Shown: in pieces, positions 46,821 to 55,109 of the stretch | Layout of the letters: each line of letters starts with the position of its first letter | How positions within the stretch are numbered: position 1 is the first letter of the stretch | Assembly (NCBI GenBank): GCA_027306785.1 | Contig: DAHUZB010000028.1 | Span: forward strand, 117,499 to 181,498 | Source: Vulcanimicrobiota bacterium | Lineage (GTDB): Bacteria; Vulcanimicrobiota; Vulcanimicrobiia; Vulcanimicrobiales; Vulcanimicrobiaceae | Direction of reading: 5' to 3' | Length of the DNA stretch: 64,000 nt | Notes under the pieces: generated by a model | Told to the model about the DNA's origin: nothing | Seen by the model: only the letters and a program-made list of their open reading frames with translations | Database searches by the model: none | Position numbers and translations under genes: made by a program

Positions 46821-47981
46821 GTGCCACGTAAAAAAGCCGCGGTAGCCGAGGCGCAACAGCCGACGTTGACGCTGGATGAACTCAAGAAGAAGCTGATCGC
46901 GCGCGGAAAGCAGCGCGGTTCGCTGACGTATGAAGAGATCAATACCGCCTTCGATGCGCTCGACGACGTCAACCCCGACGAGATCGACGGCCTCTTCGAA
47001 GAGATCACCGCCGCCGGCATCGAGATCGTCGACGAGCAAAAAGAAGAGAAGCCCGAGGCCGAAGCCGAGGCCGGGGAGCCGATTCCCGACGGTCTCTCGC
47101 TCGACGACCCGGTCCGCATGTATCTCAAGGAGATCGGACGAGTTCCGCTGCTCTCGATGGAGCAGGAGAAGTCGCTCGCGATGCGGATCGAAGCGGGCGA
47201 ACTGGAGCTGCAGAAGAACGGCACCGCCGATTCGCGCCTCGTCGCCGACGGCGACGAAGCCAAGCGCCAGCTTACCGAAGCCAATCTGCGCCTCGTGGTC
47301 TCGATCGCGAAGAAATACGTGGGTCGCGGAATGCTCTTCTTGGATCTGATCCAAGAGGGGAATCTCGGCTTGATCCGCGCCGTCGAGAAATTCGACTATC
47401 GCAAGGGCTACAAATTCTCCACGTACGCGACGTGGTGGATCCGTCAGGCGATCACGCGCGCGCTCGCCGATCAGGCGCGTACCATCCGCATCCCGGTGCA
47501 CATGGTGGAGACGATCAATCGTCTCATCAAGATCTCGCGCCAACTGCTTCAGGAGCTCGGCCGCGAGCCCGCGGTCGAGGAGATCGCCGAAGCGATGGGC
47601 CTCACGCCCGAAAAGGTGCGCGAGGTGATGAAGATCTCGCAGGAGCCGATCTCGCTCGAAACGCCGATCGGCGAAGAGGAAGATTCGCATCTCGGCGATT
47701 TCATCGAGGATCAGGAGGCGGTCGCCCCGGCCGAAGCGGCATCGGTGATGCTGCTCAAAGAAAAGATGCAGGACGTGCTGCAGAATCTCACCGAGCGCGA
47801 ACGCAAGGTGCTCGTGCTGCGTTTCGGCTTGGAAGACGGCCATCAGCGCACGCTCGAAGAGGTCGGTCAGGAGTTCGGCGTCACGCGCGAACGCATCCGT
47901 CAGATCGAGGCGAAGGCGCTGCGCAAACTGCGCCACCCGAGCCGCGGCAAAGCCCTCAAAGACTACTGGTCGAATGAATAA
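46821..47981 (+). CDS. rpoD: Primary sigma factor RpoD
   Basis: Housekeeping sigma-70 of 386 residues. Region 1.1-like segment (about residues 12-80), an acidic Glu-rich linker, region 1.2 ([16 protein letters not shown]), regions 2.1-2.4 including [20 protein letters not shown], region 3 ([18 protein letters not shown]), and region 4.2 ([18 protein letters not shown]). No long non-conserved region is inserted, unlike E. coli. GTG 46821; a GGGGGT-rich segment lies upstream. Downstream is a hairpin cluster. Confidence 0.97.
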   Translation: MPRKKAAVAEAQQPTLTLDELKKKLIARGKQRGSLTYEEINTAFDALDDVNPDEIDGLFEEITAAGIEIVDEQKEEKPEAEAEAGEPIPDGLSLDDPVRMYLKEIGRVPLLSMEQEKSLAMRIEAGELELQKNGTADSRLVADGDEAKRQLTEANLRLVVSIAKKYVGRGMLFLDLIQEGNLGLIRAVEKFDYRKGYKFSTYATWWIRQAITRALADQARTIRIPVHMVETINRLIKISRQLLQELGREPAVEEIAEAMGLTPEKVREVMKISQEPISLETPIGEEEDSHLGDFIEDQEAVAPAEAASVMLLKEKMQDVLQNLTERERKVLVLRFGLEDGHQRTLEEVGQEFGVTRERIRQIEAKALRKLRHPSRGKALKDYWSNE

Positions 47982-48139
47982 ACTTTAGCGGTCAAAGATG
48001 AATCTTTGCCCGCTAAAGTTACTACCGGAGCTTGCGCTCCGGTAAACGTTGTCAGCAGAAAAATCAGCGGGGGCCGCGCAAACGCGCGGCCCCCGCTGGT
48101 GACTTTAATCGGCAGAGCTTCAGCTCTGATGAGTAAAGT
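47981..48139. terminator. Cluster of four tetraloop hairpins downstream of rpoD
   Basis: Four hairpins in 158 bases, all with 4-base loops: 47981-48020 (18-base arms, one mismatch, AACTTTAGCGG type), 48023-48044 (9 bp, TACCGGAGC), 48066-48097 (14 bp, GCGGGGGCCGCGC type), and 48113-48128 (6 bp) inside an outer GACTTTA/TAAAGTC stem. The third is the likely terminator for rpoD, though no T run follows. The region lies between convergent genes. Confidence 0.75.
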
Positions 48140-48811
48140 CTACATATCCATCGATTTTTCGGCGTTCTTGCTCGGGGTGACGTTCGGGTTCTTGTCGGCG
48201 AAGGCGCCGTTCGGGTTGGGGAGTACCCACACGATCAGATCCCACATGTTCGGCATCTCGAAGACGTGCTTGATCTGCGCGGCGTTCTTGACGAGGCCCA
48301 GCTTCACGATCGTCGCGGCCTGCGGATGCGCGGCGTCGCCGCCCGCGGAGGTGAACTTCTTCACGCTCGTCGCTTTGCCGTAGATCGTCATGCCCTTCGC
48401 GTCGGTGTAGACGTAGTGCACGTGCGCGCCGAAATCATCCCAGCGCTGCGGGTTCACGCCCCAGAGCGACGGACGTTTGGGCGAAGTGCTCTTCAACTCG
48501 CAATAATCGGCACCGAGCAGCTTGCCGCCGACGCTGTACCACAGTTGGCACGGATGCGCGGGATCGCTCGAATTCCAATCGAGGTTCGCGTAGCTGATCG
48601 CGCCCGTCGAATCCTCGTTCGTGTAGCGGAAGTAACCGGCTTTCTCGGCGTCGGCAGGCGTTGCGAAGCGCGCGCCCAGATCCTTTTGGATGCCGGCGAC
48701 GAACGCGATCTCACCGCCTTGGGGCTTGGGCGAGAGGGTGTCGGCGGCGAAGCTCGCCGCGGTTGCGAACGCGGCGAAGACCGCGACGGCGGAAAGAAAA
48801 CGACGGATCAC
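48140..48811 (-). CDS. Uncharacterised secreted protein
   Basis: A 223-residue protein with an N-terminal signal peptide (FLSAVAVFAAFATAASFA). The mature part has two Cys (PCQLWYSVGG and ADYCELK) that may pair, and a conserved-looking WGVNPQRWDDFGAHVHYVYTD stretch. I recognise no family. ATG 48811, with GGAGA-like sequence in the leader. It precedes the hairpin cluster at its 3' end. Confidence 0.7.
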   Translation of the reverse strand: MIRRFLSAVAVFAAFATAASFAADTLSPKPQGGEIAFVAGIQKDLGARFATPADAEKAGYFRYTNEDSTGAISYANLDWNSSDPAHPCQLWYSVGGKLLGADYCELKSTSPKRPSLWGVNPQRWDDFGAHVHYVYTDAKGMTIYGKATSVKKFTSAGGDAAHPQAATIVKLGLVKNAAQIKHVFEMPNMWDLIVWVLPNPNGAFADKNPNVTPSKNAEKSMDM

Positions 48812-48831
48812 GCGGGTCTCCTTGAAGTCGC

Positions 48832-49671
48832 CTACGGCGACGGCGTTTGATAGAGCGGCGGCGGCGTGCGCGTACCCGGAAACGGGGTCATCGTCGGACG
48901 CATCGACGGCTGGATCAATGGTACCGGCGCCTGACCGGGATTTCCCGCCGGGGTCGCGAGCGGCACCGCTTGAAACGAGGCACGCGGCATGCCCGAATCG
49001 AGGATGAGCGGCGGCGGCGTTGCGACCGCAACCGTGCCGTCGGCGCCGATATCCACGCGCGCCTCGGTGAGCGCGTGCACGTCGGCTCCGGGTTCGAGCG
49101 TGAAGTTCCGCCCCTTGCGAAAGACGTGGAGGAGCAATGTCGGCGCGAAGATATCGCCGACCGTGTTCTCGACCGCAACCGTCGAATCGTGACCGGCGGA
49201 GGAATTGACGTTCAGGTGCGAGATCGGGGCGCGCAGCGGCAACTCGCGGCCGTCGCTCAATCGCAGCGGCTCGAAGTAGATATCGACGAAGCCGTAGATA
49301 TCGGGGTTCGACGCGGGGCTCGCGTCGAGGATGCGGATACGCACGGGCGCTCCGGCGGGCGCGACGGTCGTGCCGCCGAGCACCAGGGCACGCTTGAGGT
49401 GCGCGTTCACCACCTGATTCGCGCGCGAGCTCGCCGACGAGATCGTGCCGTCGAGCACGAAGGTCAGGCGCGAGCCGTAGGGGAGCATGGTCGAGGACTG
49501 CGCCGGGGGCGCCGTCTGCGGCGCGCCCGACGGCGTCGGGGTGAGGTGCAGGGCAGGCTGCGTGGGGAATGCATCCGCACGCGGAACCCGCAGCGGCGCG
49601 AGCGCGGCAAAGACCGCGCTCGCGACCACGAGCGCGGCGAGGCTAGCTCGCGCGCTGCTCCTCGGTTTCAC
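48832..49671 (-). CDS. Uncharacterised secreted protein with Pro-rich tail
   Basis: A 279-residue predicted exported protein. From GTG 49671 it starts with a clean signal peptide (KPRSSARASLAALVVASAVF...), which decides the start; the frame is open further upstream within the KGG gene. The mature N-terminus is Pro/Thr rich, the centre has GSRLTFVLDGTISSASSRANQ and VNAHLKRALVLGGTTVAPAG, which recall proteins that manage surface-associated material, and the tail is Pro-rich. Function unknown. It overlaps the KGG gene by 29 bases. Confidence 0.65.
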   Translation of the reverse strand: MKPRSSARASLAALVVASAVFAALAPLRVPRADAFPTQPALHLTPTPSGAPQTAPPAQSSTMLPYGSRLTFVLDGTISSASSRANQVVNAHLKRALVLGGTTVAPAGAPVRIRILDASPASNPDIYGFVDIYFEPLRLSDGRELPLRAPISHLNVNSSAGHDSTVAVENTVGDIFAPTLLLHVFRKGRNFTLEPGADVHALTEARVDIGADGTVAVATPPPLILDSGMPRASFQAVPLATPAGNPGQAPVPLIQPSMRPTMTPFPGTRTPPPLYQTPSP

Positions 49672-49987
49672 CGCGCGCAGCGGCTGCGGCGCGTTTGCCC
49701 TCTTCGATGAGCTGTTTGACTTTCTGGCCACCTTTTTGTCCGATTCGTTCGTAGAAGTCCGGGCCGTAGCGATCGCGCGTGGCTTCGCCACCTTTCTTCC
49801 CACCCTTCTTACCGATCTGTTCGTAGAATTCGTGACCGTGAGCCTGTTTGGTCGCGAGACCGCCCTTGCGGCCGATCTGCTCGTAGAATTCGGGGCCGTA
49901 TTTTTTCTTGACGGTCTCGCCGCCTTTTTGGCCTGCCTCGCGGACGGACATGCCGCTCGTCTTCTTGGGGGCTTCGGGGGTCGACAT
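49643..49987 (-). CDS. KGG-motif stress protein
   Basis: A 114-residue hydrophilic protein with four KGG-centred units, such as AGQKGGETVKKKYGPEFYEQ and IGRKGGLATKQ, IGKKGGKKGGEATRD and IGQKGGQK, each flanked by FYE(Q/R)IG. This is the con-10/general-stress KGG family associated with desiccation and starvation. Only the repeat family is known; molecular role is not. ATG 49987 with a GAGAG leader. It overlaps the secreted-protein gene downstream. Confidence 0.9.
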   Translation of the reverse strand: MSTPEAPKKTSGMSVREAGQKGGETVKKKYGPEFYEQIGRKGGLATKQAHGHEFYEQIGKKGGKKGGEATRDRYGPDFYERIGQKGGQKVKQLIEEGKRAAAAARGETEEQRAS

Positions 49988-50097
49988 CGTACGTGCTCTC
50001 TCTCTTACCTAGCTGCAATATGCGCTGACCGGGGAGGTCGGCAATCCTTGTGCATATACTTAAACGCAGTACCGGCGCTAATGGTTGGGGGTAAAGC

Positions 50098-51573
50098 GTG
50101 CGCTTCTCGGGTTCTTTGCATCGCGCGGCGTTCGCCGCGCTTGGGGCCTTCTTGATTCTTGGGGCAATATCACCGAGCACCACGCGGACGATCGTCCGCC
50201 TGGAATCGACGCGATCGCTCGGCGGCGGGCGCCTCGCCGCGCTGCTCGCCTCGCCCGATACGGAGACGGCGGCCCGGGCGGCGCTCGGCATCGGGCGCAC
50301 CAAGCTCGCGGCGGGCATTCCGCTGCTCGAGGGTCGGATCGAAGATCGTCGGGCGCCGGTGCGCGCGATGAGCGTCTACGGCCTGGGCCTGATCGGCGCG
50401 GGCAGCGATGCGGCGCGGATCGACGGGCTCGCGCTGCACGACGGCGCCGGGGCCGTGCGCGTGGCCGCGATCGACGCGATCGGACGCTACGAAGAAGGCA
50501 AACGTCTGCGCGGTGCGGCCGAAGAGCAGGCCGAACGCGCGCTGATCGTCGCGCTCGCGCGCGATCCCGATCCGATCGTGCGCGGACGAGCGGCGATCGG
50601 CCTGAATTTCTTTGCGGGCGCGCCGCAAGCGCAGCGCGTCGCGAACGCTCTCGTCACGGCGGTTCGAAGCGACCGCGTTGCGAGCGTGCGCGAGCGCGCG
50701 ATGTGGACGATCTTTCGTGAGTACCCGACGAAGGTGCCGCGTCCGTTTCTGCGCGCGATGCTGCACGATCGCGACGAGATCGTGCGCATCCAGGCGGTGC
50801 GCGCCTACGGGAAACTCGCGAGCGCGGCGGCGGCGGCCGATCTGATGCCGTTGCTCCGCGATCCGTCGTGGCGCGTGCAAGAGCAGGCGGCGGAGTCGAT
50901 CAAGGTGCTGCGCGGCGGAAAGATGACCGACCATTGGAAGGCGATTCCGGCCTACGTGCACGTTCCGCCCGTGCGGCCGGACCCGCTCGATCGGCTCAAA
51001 GCCCTGCCGCGCCCGCACGTCGCGCCCGGGGCACCGCGCGCGAGCGAGCTCGGCACGCTGCCCGCGCTCGCTCCGACGACGGCTCGCGAGATGGTGAGCC
51101 CGGCGCACGGGCCGCACCCGCGCCTGCGCTTCGTCACGACCAAAGGCGACATCTACGTCGTGCTCTATCCCGAGTGGGCGCCGCTTACCGTGCAGAATTT
51201 CTTGAATCTCACGGCGCGCGGTTTCTTCGATAACAATCGCTGGTTCCGTATCGTGCCCGACTTCGTGGTGCAGACCGGCGAGCAGGACGACGTCAAGCAG
51301 CCGGGCCCCGGATACACGATTCCCGCCGAAGAGAATCCGCTCGAGCAAAACGGATACGTCATCTCGATGGGCTTGAATTACAACGACAAGACGATGACGC
51401 CGATTCGCGATTCGGCGGGCTCCGAGTACTACATCACGCTCTCGCCGCAGTATCACCTGGACAACGCGTTCACCGTGTTCGGATCGGTCGTCGGCGGCTT
51501 CGACGTGCTCGGGCGTCTCGTCGAATCGGATCGCGTTATCCGCGTCGAACGGGTACCGGATGTTACGCTCTAG
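50098..51573 (+). CDS. HEAT-repeat and cyclophilin peptidyl-prolyl isomerase fusion
   Basis: A 491-residue exported or anchored protein: N-terminal hydrophobic segment (AAFAALGAFLILGAI), several HEAT-like helical repeats (about residues 45-280, for example PFLRAMLHDRDEIVRIQAVRAYG), a Pro-rich linker, and a C-terminal cyclophilin domain (residues ~335-490: GDIYVVLYPEWAPLTVQNF, FRIVPDFVVQTGEQD, LSPQYHLDNAFTVFG). Cyclophilins isomerise Xaa-Pro bonds; the HEAT part likely binds clients. GTG 50098. It overlaps the lipoprotein gene by 14 bases. Confidence 0.85.
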   Translation: MRFSGSLHRAAFAALGAFLILGAISPSTTRTIVRLESTRSLGGGRLAALLASPDTETAARAALGIGRTKLAAGIPLLEGRIEDRRAPVRAMSVYGLGLIGAGSDAARIDGLALHDGAGAVRVAAIDAIGRYEEGKRLRGAAEEQAERALIVALARDPDPIVRGRAAIGLNFFAGAPQAQRVANALVTAVRSDRVASVRERAMWTIFREYPTKVPRPFLRAMLHDRDEIVRIQAVRAYGKLASAAAAADLMPLLRDPSWRVQEQAAESIKVLRGGKMTDHWKAIPAYVHVPPVRPDPLDRLKALPRPHVAPGAPRASELGTLPALAPTTAREMVSPAHGPHPRLRFVTTKGDIYVVLYPEWAPLTVQNFLNLTARGFFDNNRWFRIVPDFVVQTGEQDDVKQPGPGYTIPAEENPLEQNGYVISMGLNYNDKTMTPIRDSAGSEYYITLSPQYHLDNAFTVFGSVVGGFDVLGRLVESDRVIRVERVPDVTL

Positions 51574-51937
51574 CGCCCTCGCGCTGCTTACGCTCGCCGC
51601 GCTCGCGGCGTGCACGCCCGGCAAGAGCGTGCCGCTCGCGATCTCGCGCTGCGACGTGGTGATCGGCACCGGCGGCGCGGCGACGGTAATCGCGCGGGTG
51701 ACGAACGACGCGGATCGCCCGATGATGAGCGCCGACGTTCTGCTCGATCTCTATCGGAACTATCGCTTCACGCGCGCATCGGGGAGCGTCACCTTCGCGC
51801 CGGTGCTCGATCCCGGCGCCGCGCGCACCGTGCGCTTTCCCGTCAGCGTTCCCGCCGGAACGAACGGGGCCGCGATGCGCTGTACGGCCACGCGTGCCGT
51901 CTTCGGCGACGGCACGGTGGAGGCGATCGGCGATTAG
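51560..51937 (+). CDS. Small FxLYD-like lipoprotein
   Basis: A 125-residue predicted lipoprotein: lipobox LAAC with Cys at residue 18, then an immunoglobulin-like beta segment with ATVIARVTNDADRPMMSADV and TVRFPVSVPAGTN. It resembles FxLYD/DUF3426-type small extracellular modules but the match is weak. ATG 51560 overlaps the end of the cyclophilin gene. Four-base overlap with convergent dtd. Confidence 0.65.
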   Translation: MLRSSALALLTLAALAACTPGKSVPLAISRCDVVIGTGGAATVIARVTNDADRPMMSADVLLDLYRNYRFTRASGSVTFAPVLDPGAARTVRFPVSVPAGTNGAAMRCTATRAVFGDGTVEAIGD

Positions 51938-52383
51938 AATGCGCGCGCGGAGTCGAGCAGAATCGTTACGGGGCCGTCGTTGACCAGCTCCACGTCCATG
52001 TCGGCGCCGAACTCTCCGTAGGCGACGCGCGGCCCGATCGCGGCGATCTCGCGGCCGACACGCTCGTAGAGATCGCGCGCGAGCGGCTCGCGCGCGGCGG
52101 TGATGAACGACGGTCGACGCCCTTTGCGGGCGTCGCCGTAGAGCGTGAATTGCGAGACGAGCAGCACCGCGCCGCCTTCGTCGACCACCGAGCGGTTCAT
52201 GAGCCCGGCGTCGTCGGTGAAGATGCGCAGGTGCGCGATCTTCTCGGCAAGGTAACGCGCGTCGTCGGGGGTGTCCTCGACGTGCACGCCGAGCAGGACC
52301 GCGAGCCCGCGCTCGATCGTGCCGGTGACGCGCTCGCCCACGCGCACCTGCGCGCGCGAGACGCGCTGCACGACGGCGCGCAC
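51934..52383 (-). CDS. dtd: D-aminoacyl-tRNA deacylase
   Basis: Hydrolyses D-amino acids mis-esterified to tRNA. The 149-residue protein has the full DTD pattern: MRAVVQRVSRAQVRVG, SQFTLYGDARKGRRPSF, and VNDGPVTILLDS, whose Gly-Pro forms the chiral-proofreading loop. Length matches the family. ATG 52383 is five bases downstream of the proline dehydrogenase end, same strand, so it may share its transcript. Confidence 0.96.
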   Translation of the reverse strand: MRAVVQRVSRAQVRVGERVTGTIERGLAVLLGVHVEDTPDDARYLAEKIAHLRIFTDDAGLMNRSVVDEGGAVLLVSQFTLYGDARKGRRPSFITAAREPLARDLYERVGREIAAIGPRVAYGEFGADMDVELVNDGPVTILLDSARAF

Positions 52384-52387
52384 GGAG

Positions 52388-53281
52388 CTACTTCGAGAAC
52401 ATCGACGAGAGCGCGAAGAACGCGTTCTCGCGGCGCTCCATCACGCGGCGGTAGAAATAGCCCGCCCAGTGCGTGCCGAACGGCACGTAGACGCGCATGC
52501 GGTACCCTTCGGCGACCAATTCGCGCTGAAGTTGCGGGCGACAGCCGTAAAGCATCTGAAACTCGAAGCGATCGCGTGCGATGCCGTGCTGCTTGACGAA
52601 GGTACGCAGCGCGTCGATCACGTCGCGGTCGTGGGTGGCGAGTCCCGGATAATTGCCGCGCGTCAGCAGCTCCTGCGCGAGCGCGAGATAGTTGGTGCGA
52701 ATATCCGGCATCTCTTTGATCGCGATCTCGGCGGGCTCGCTGTAGGCGCCCTTGCAGATGCGCACGCGCGCGCCGAGTTCGATCGCGCGCTCCACGTCGG
52801 CGGCCGTGCGTTTGAGATAGGCCTGCAGCACCACGCCGACGTTCTTGTTCTTCGCATAGGCGCGCTCGAAGACGCGTAGCGTGGCGTCGGTGACCGGCGA
52901 GCCTTCCATGTCGATGCGAACGAACGGATCGGCGTTGCGCTGCGCGTGCTCGACGATCGTGGTGAGGTTGTCGAGCGCAAAATCTTCGTCGATGAGCAGG
53001 CCCATCGCGGTCAGCTTGACCGAGACGTTCGTGTTCGCGCCGCTCGCGCGGATCGAATCGAGCATCGCGATATACGCATCGCGCGTCTTGATCGCCGCGT
53101 CGCGCTCGAAGACGTCTTCGCCCAGAAAGTCGAGCGTCGCCGACATGCCCTGCGCGTTGAGCTCGCGCACCGCGGCGATCGCGGAATCGATCGTTTCGCC
53201 GGCCACGAAGCGCTTGGCGAGAAAGAAGAAATTCTTCTGGAAGGCGGAGTCGGGGGCGAGGAGCCGATCGATGATAGCCAT
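52388..53281 (-). CDS. Proline dehydrogenase (monofunctional)
   Basis: FAD enzyme oxidising L-proline to pyrroline-5-carboxylate, feeding electrons to quinone at the membrane. The 297-residue single-domain form has NTNVSVKLTAMGLLIDED, VRIDMEGSPVTD, GVVLQAYLKRT, ARVRICKGAYSEPAEIA, LATHDRDVID, FEFQMLYGCRP and VYVPFGTHWAGYFYRRVMER, all in order. No P5C dehydrogenase is nearby, so the product is handled elsewhere. ATG 53281; same strand as dtd downstream. Confidence 0.92.
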   Translation of the reverse strand: MAIIDRLLAPDSAFQKNFFFLAKRFVAGETIDSAIAAVRELNAQGMSATLDFLGEDVFERDAAIKTRDAYIAMLDSIRASGANTNVSVKLTAMGLLIDEDFALDNLTTIVEHAQRNADPFVRIDMEGSPVTDATLRVFERAYAKNKNVGVVLQAYLKRTAADVERAIELGARVRICKGAYSEPAEIAIKEMPDIRTNYLALAQELLTRGNYPGLATHDRDVIDALRTFVKQHGIARDRFEFQMLYGCRPQLQRELVAEGYRMRVYVPFGTHWAGYFYRRVMERRENAFFALSSMFSK

Positions 53282-53289
53282 GTCGAGCC

Positions 53290-54030
53290 TTAGACTACGA
53301 CACGGCGGCGGAAAACCCACTGCGCCGCGAGTACGGCGACGGCCAGGAGGACGAACCCGTAGGTGAGGGCGAGGGCGGCACGCACGCCCGATGCCGAGAG
53401 TGCGACATAGAGCGCAACCGGCAGCGCGGTCGGGTGATATGCGACGATGCTCGTGGCGCCGTACTCGCCGATCGCGCGCAGCCACGCGAAGACGATGCCC
53501 GCGGCGACGTTTCCGGCAGCGGCGGGTAAGGCCACCGAGCGAAAGATGCGCCATTCGGAGAGTCCGAGCGTGCGCGCCGCATCCTCGCGCACCGGATCGA
53601 GCGCGCCGAACGCGGCCGCCGAGGCCAGCGCCACGAAGGAGCCCGAGACGAAGAACTCCGCCGCCGCCACGCCCGCGAGCGAGTCGGGCAGCGGTGTGAA
53701 TCGCAGCACCGAGAGCAACAGGATGCCCGACGCGATCGGCGGGAACGCGAGGGGCAGCGTGAGCACGAAGAGCACCGGCGCGCTCGCGCGGCGCGGCAAG
53801 CGCGCGAGCCAATAGCCGCCGGGTACGCCGAGCAGCGCGGCGAGCGCCGTCGACGCGCTCGAAGCGAGCACGGAGACGCGCACGGCGTCGAGCGCCGACG
53901 GCGCGGCGAATGCGGCTGCGAGATCGTGCGGCGAAACGGTCGCGACGAGCGCGAGAATCGGCACCGCCACGGCCGCGCTCAAAAGAATCGCCGCGAGAGG
54001 GAAGAAGACACCCGGGAAGGGTCGGGCCAT
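53290..54030 (-). CDS. ABC transporter permease, molybdate/thiamine-type
   Basis: A 246-residue inner-membrane permease with about six helices and the coupling loop EDAARTLGLSEWRIFRSVALP (EAA motif), then GEYGATSIVAY, typical of ModB, ThiP and CysT permeases. ATG 54030 is chosen, with ATG 54036 two codons upstream. No binding protein or ATPase gene is adjacent. It is eight bases upstream of proline dehydrogenase and divergent from the receiver protein across about 58 bases. Confidence 0.82.
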   Translation of the reverse strand: MARPFPGVFFPLAAILLSAAVAVPILALVATVSPHDLAAAFAAPSALDAVRVSVLASSASTALAALLGVPGGYWLARLPRRASAPVLFVLTLPLAFPPIASGILLLSVLRFTPLPDSLAGVAAAEFFVSGSFVALASAAAFGALDPVREDAARTLGLSEWRIFRSVALPAAAGNVAAGIVFAWLRAIGEYGATSIVAYHPTALPVALYVALSASGVRAALALTYGFVLLAVAVLAAQWVFRRRVVV

Positions 54031-54088
54031 GAACATAAGTTTACCAAAGCAACACGAGACCGGCGAGGCGGGAGGTTGACCGGCGCGA

Positions 54089-54511
54089 ATGGCTGAGCAG
54101 ATGGCGCAGCGCAACTGGAGGGTTCTCATCGCGGACGACGATCCGGCGATCTGTACGCTCATCGATACCGTGCTGCGCAAAGGGCCGTACGAGATGGTGA
54201 TGTGCAACGACGCCGAGAGTGCGCTCGTGGCCGTCGATCGTCAGGGTCCCTTCGATATCATCATTTGCGACTTCATGCTGCCGGGCATCTCGGGGATCGA
54301 CCTGATCGAGCGCCTGCGCGGCAAGGAGAGTACGCGCGGCGTTCCCATCCTCATGATCTCCGGCCATACGAACTACGCGATGGACGGCCGCGCCAAGAAC
54401 GCGGGCGCGAATCTGTTTCTGAACAAGCCGTTCACGATCTCGCAGTTGCGCTCGGCGGTGAGCCACTTGCTCTCCAAGCGCGACGCCTTCTTCGGCGCGC
54501 AGAACTTCTAG
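54089..54511 (+). CDS. Receiver-only response regulator
   Basis: A 140-residue CheY-like protein with only a receiver domain: RVLIADDDPAICTLID (acidic pocket), FDIIICDFMLPGISGID (phospho-acceptor Asp), GVPILMISGHT and FLNKPF with the conserved Lys. The last ~20 residues are a short tail. Likely an intermediate in a phosphorelay or a protein-binding switch. No kinase is adjacent; the only complete kinase in the window is at 21933, and a pairing is speculative. Confidence 0.9.
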   Translation: MAEQMAQRNWRVLIADDDPAICTLIDTVLRKGPYEMVMCNDAESALVAVDRQGPFDIIICDFMLPGISGIDLIERLRGKESTRGVPILMISGHTNYAMDGRAKNAGANLFLNKPFTISQLRSAVSHLLSKRDAFFGAQNF

Positions 54512-54524
54512 GAATCGCCCCGCC

Positions 54525-55094
54525 ATGATCCTCGGGTCGGCGATCAAGATCGTCGTGATCGCGCTCTCGCTCGCGCTCGACGTCTTCGCCGTGAGCATCG
54601 GTGTGGGCGTGCGCGGCGTGCCGCGCGCGACCAAGGTGCGGATCGGGATCGCCTTTGCGAGCGCGGAGATCATCATGAATCTCCTCGGGGCCGGACTCGG
54701 AGCGGTCGCGGGCCGGTATCTCGGCGATCTCGCCGGGTATCTCGGGTTCATCGCGCTCGTCGGCGTCGGGAGCTATATGATTTTCGAAGCGACGCGCGAT
54801 CTCGCCGAGCGCGAGTCCTTCGATATGTCGAGCGGCTGGGGGCTCTTCATCGCCTCGGCCTCGATCAGTCTGGACTCGCTCGGGATCGGTTTCTCGATCC
54901 TCTACATCAAGGTTCCGATCGAGATCTCGCTCGGCGTGATCGGCGCGGTCTCCGTCACCGCGACGACGCTCGGCTTGAGTCTCGGACGCATGCTCGGCAA
55001 ACGCGTGGAGGACCGCGCCGAACTGCTCGGCGGCGTCCTGCTCGCGCTCACGGGCGTTCTCTTCATCGTGCTCAAGGCGCTGCACCTGGACTGA
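54525..55094 (+). CDS. mntP: Manganese efflux pump MntP
   Basis: A 189-residue six-helix membrane protein exporting Mn2+. It has two DUF204 repeats: ALSLALDVFAVSIGVGVRG and ASASISLDSLGIGFSILYI, each with the conserved Asp that binds metal. GGAAT precedes ATG 54525 and it starts 13 bases after the receiver gene. No yybP-ykoY Mn riboswitch can fit in that gap. Confidence 0.93.
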   Translation: MILGSAIKIVVIALSLALDVFAVSIGVGVRGVPRATKVRIGIAFASAEIIMNLLGAGLGAVAGRYLGDLAGYLGFIALVGVGSYMIFEATRDLAERESFDMSSGWGLFIASASISLDSLGIGFSILYIKVPIEISLGVIGAVSVTATTLGLSLGRMLGKRVEDRAELLGGVLLALTGVLFIVLKALHLD

Positions 55095-55109
55095 GAGAAA
55101 GCCGCCGGG

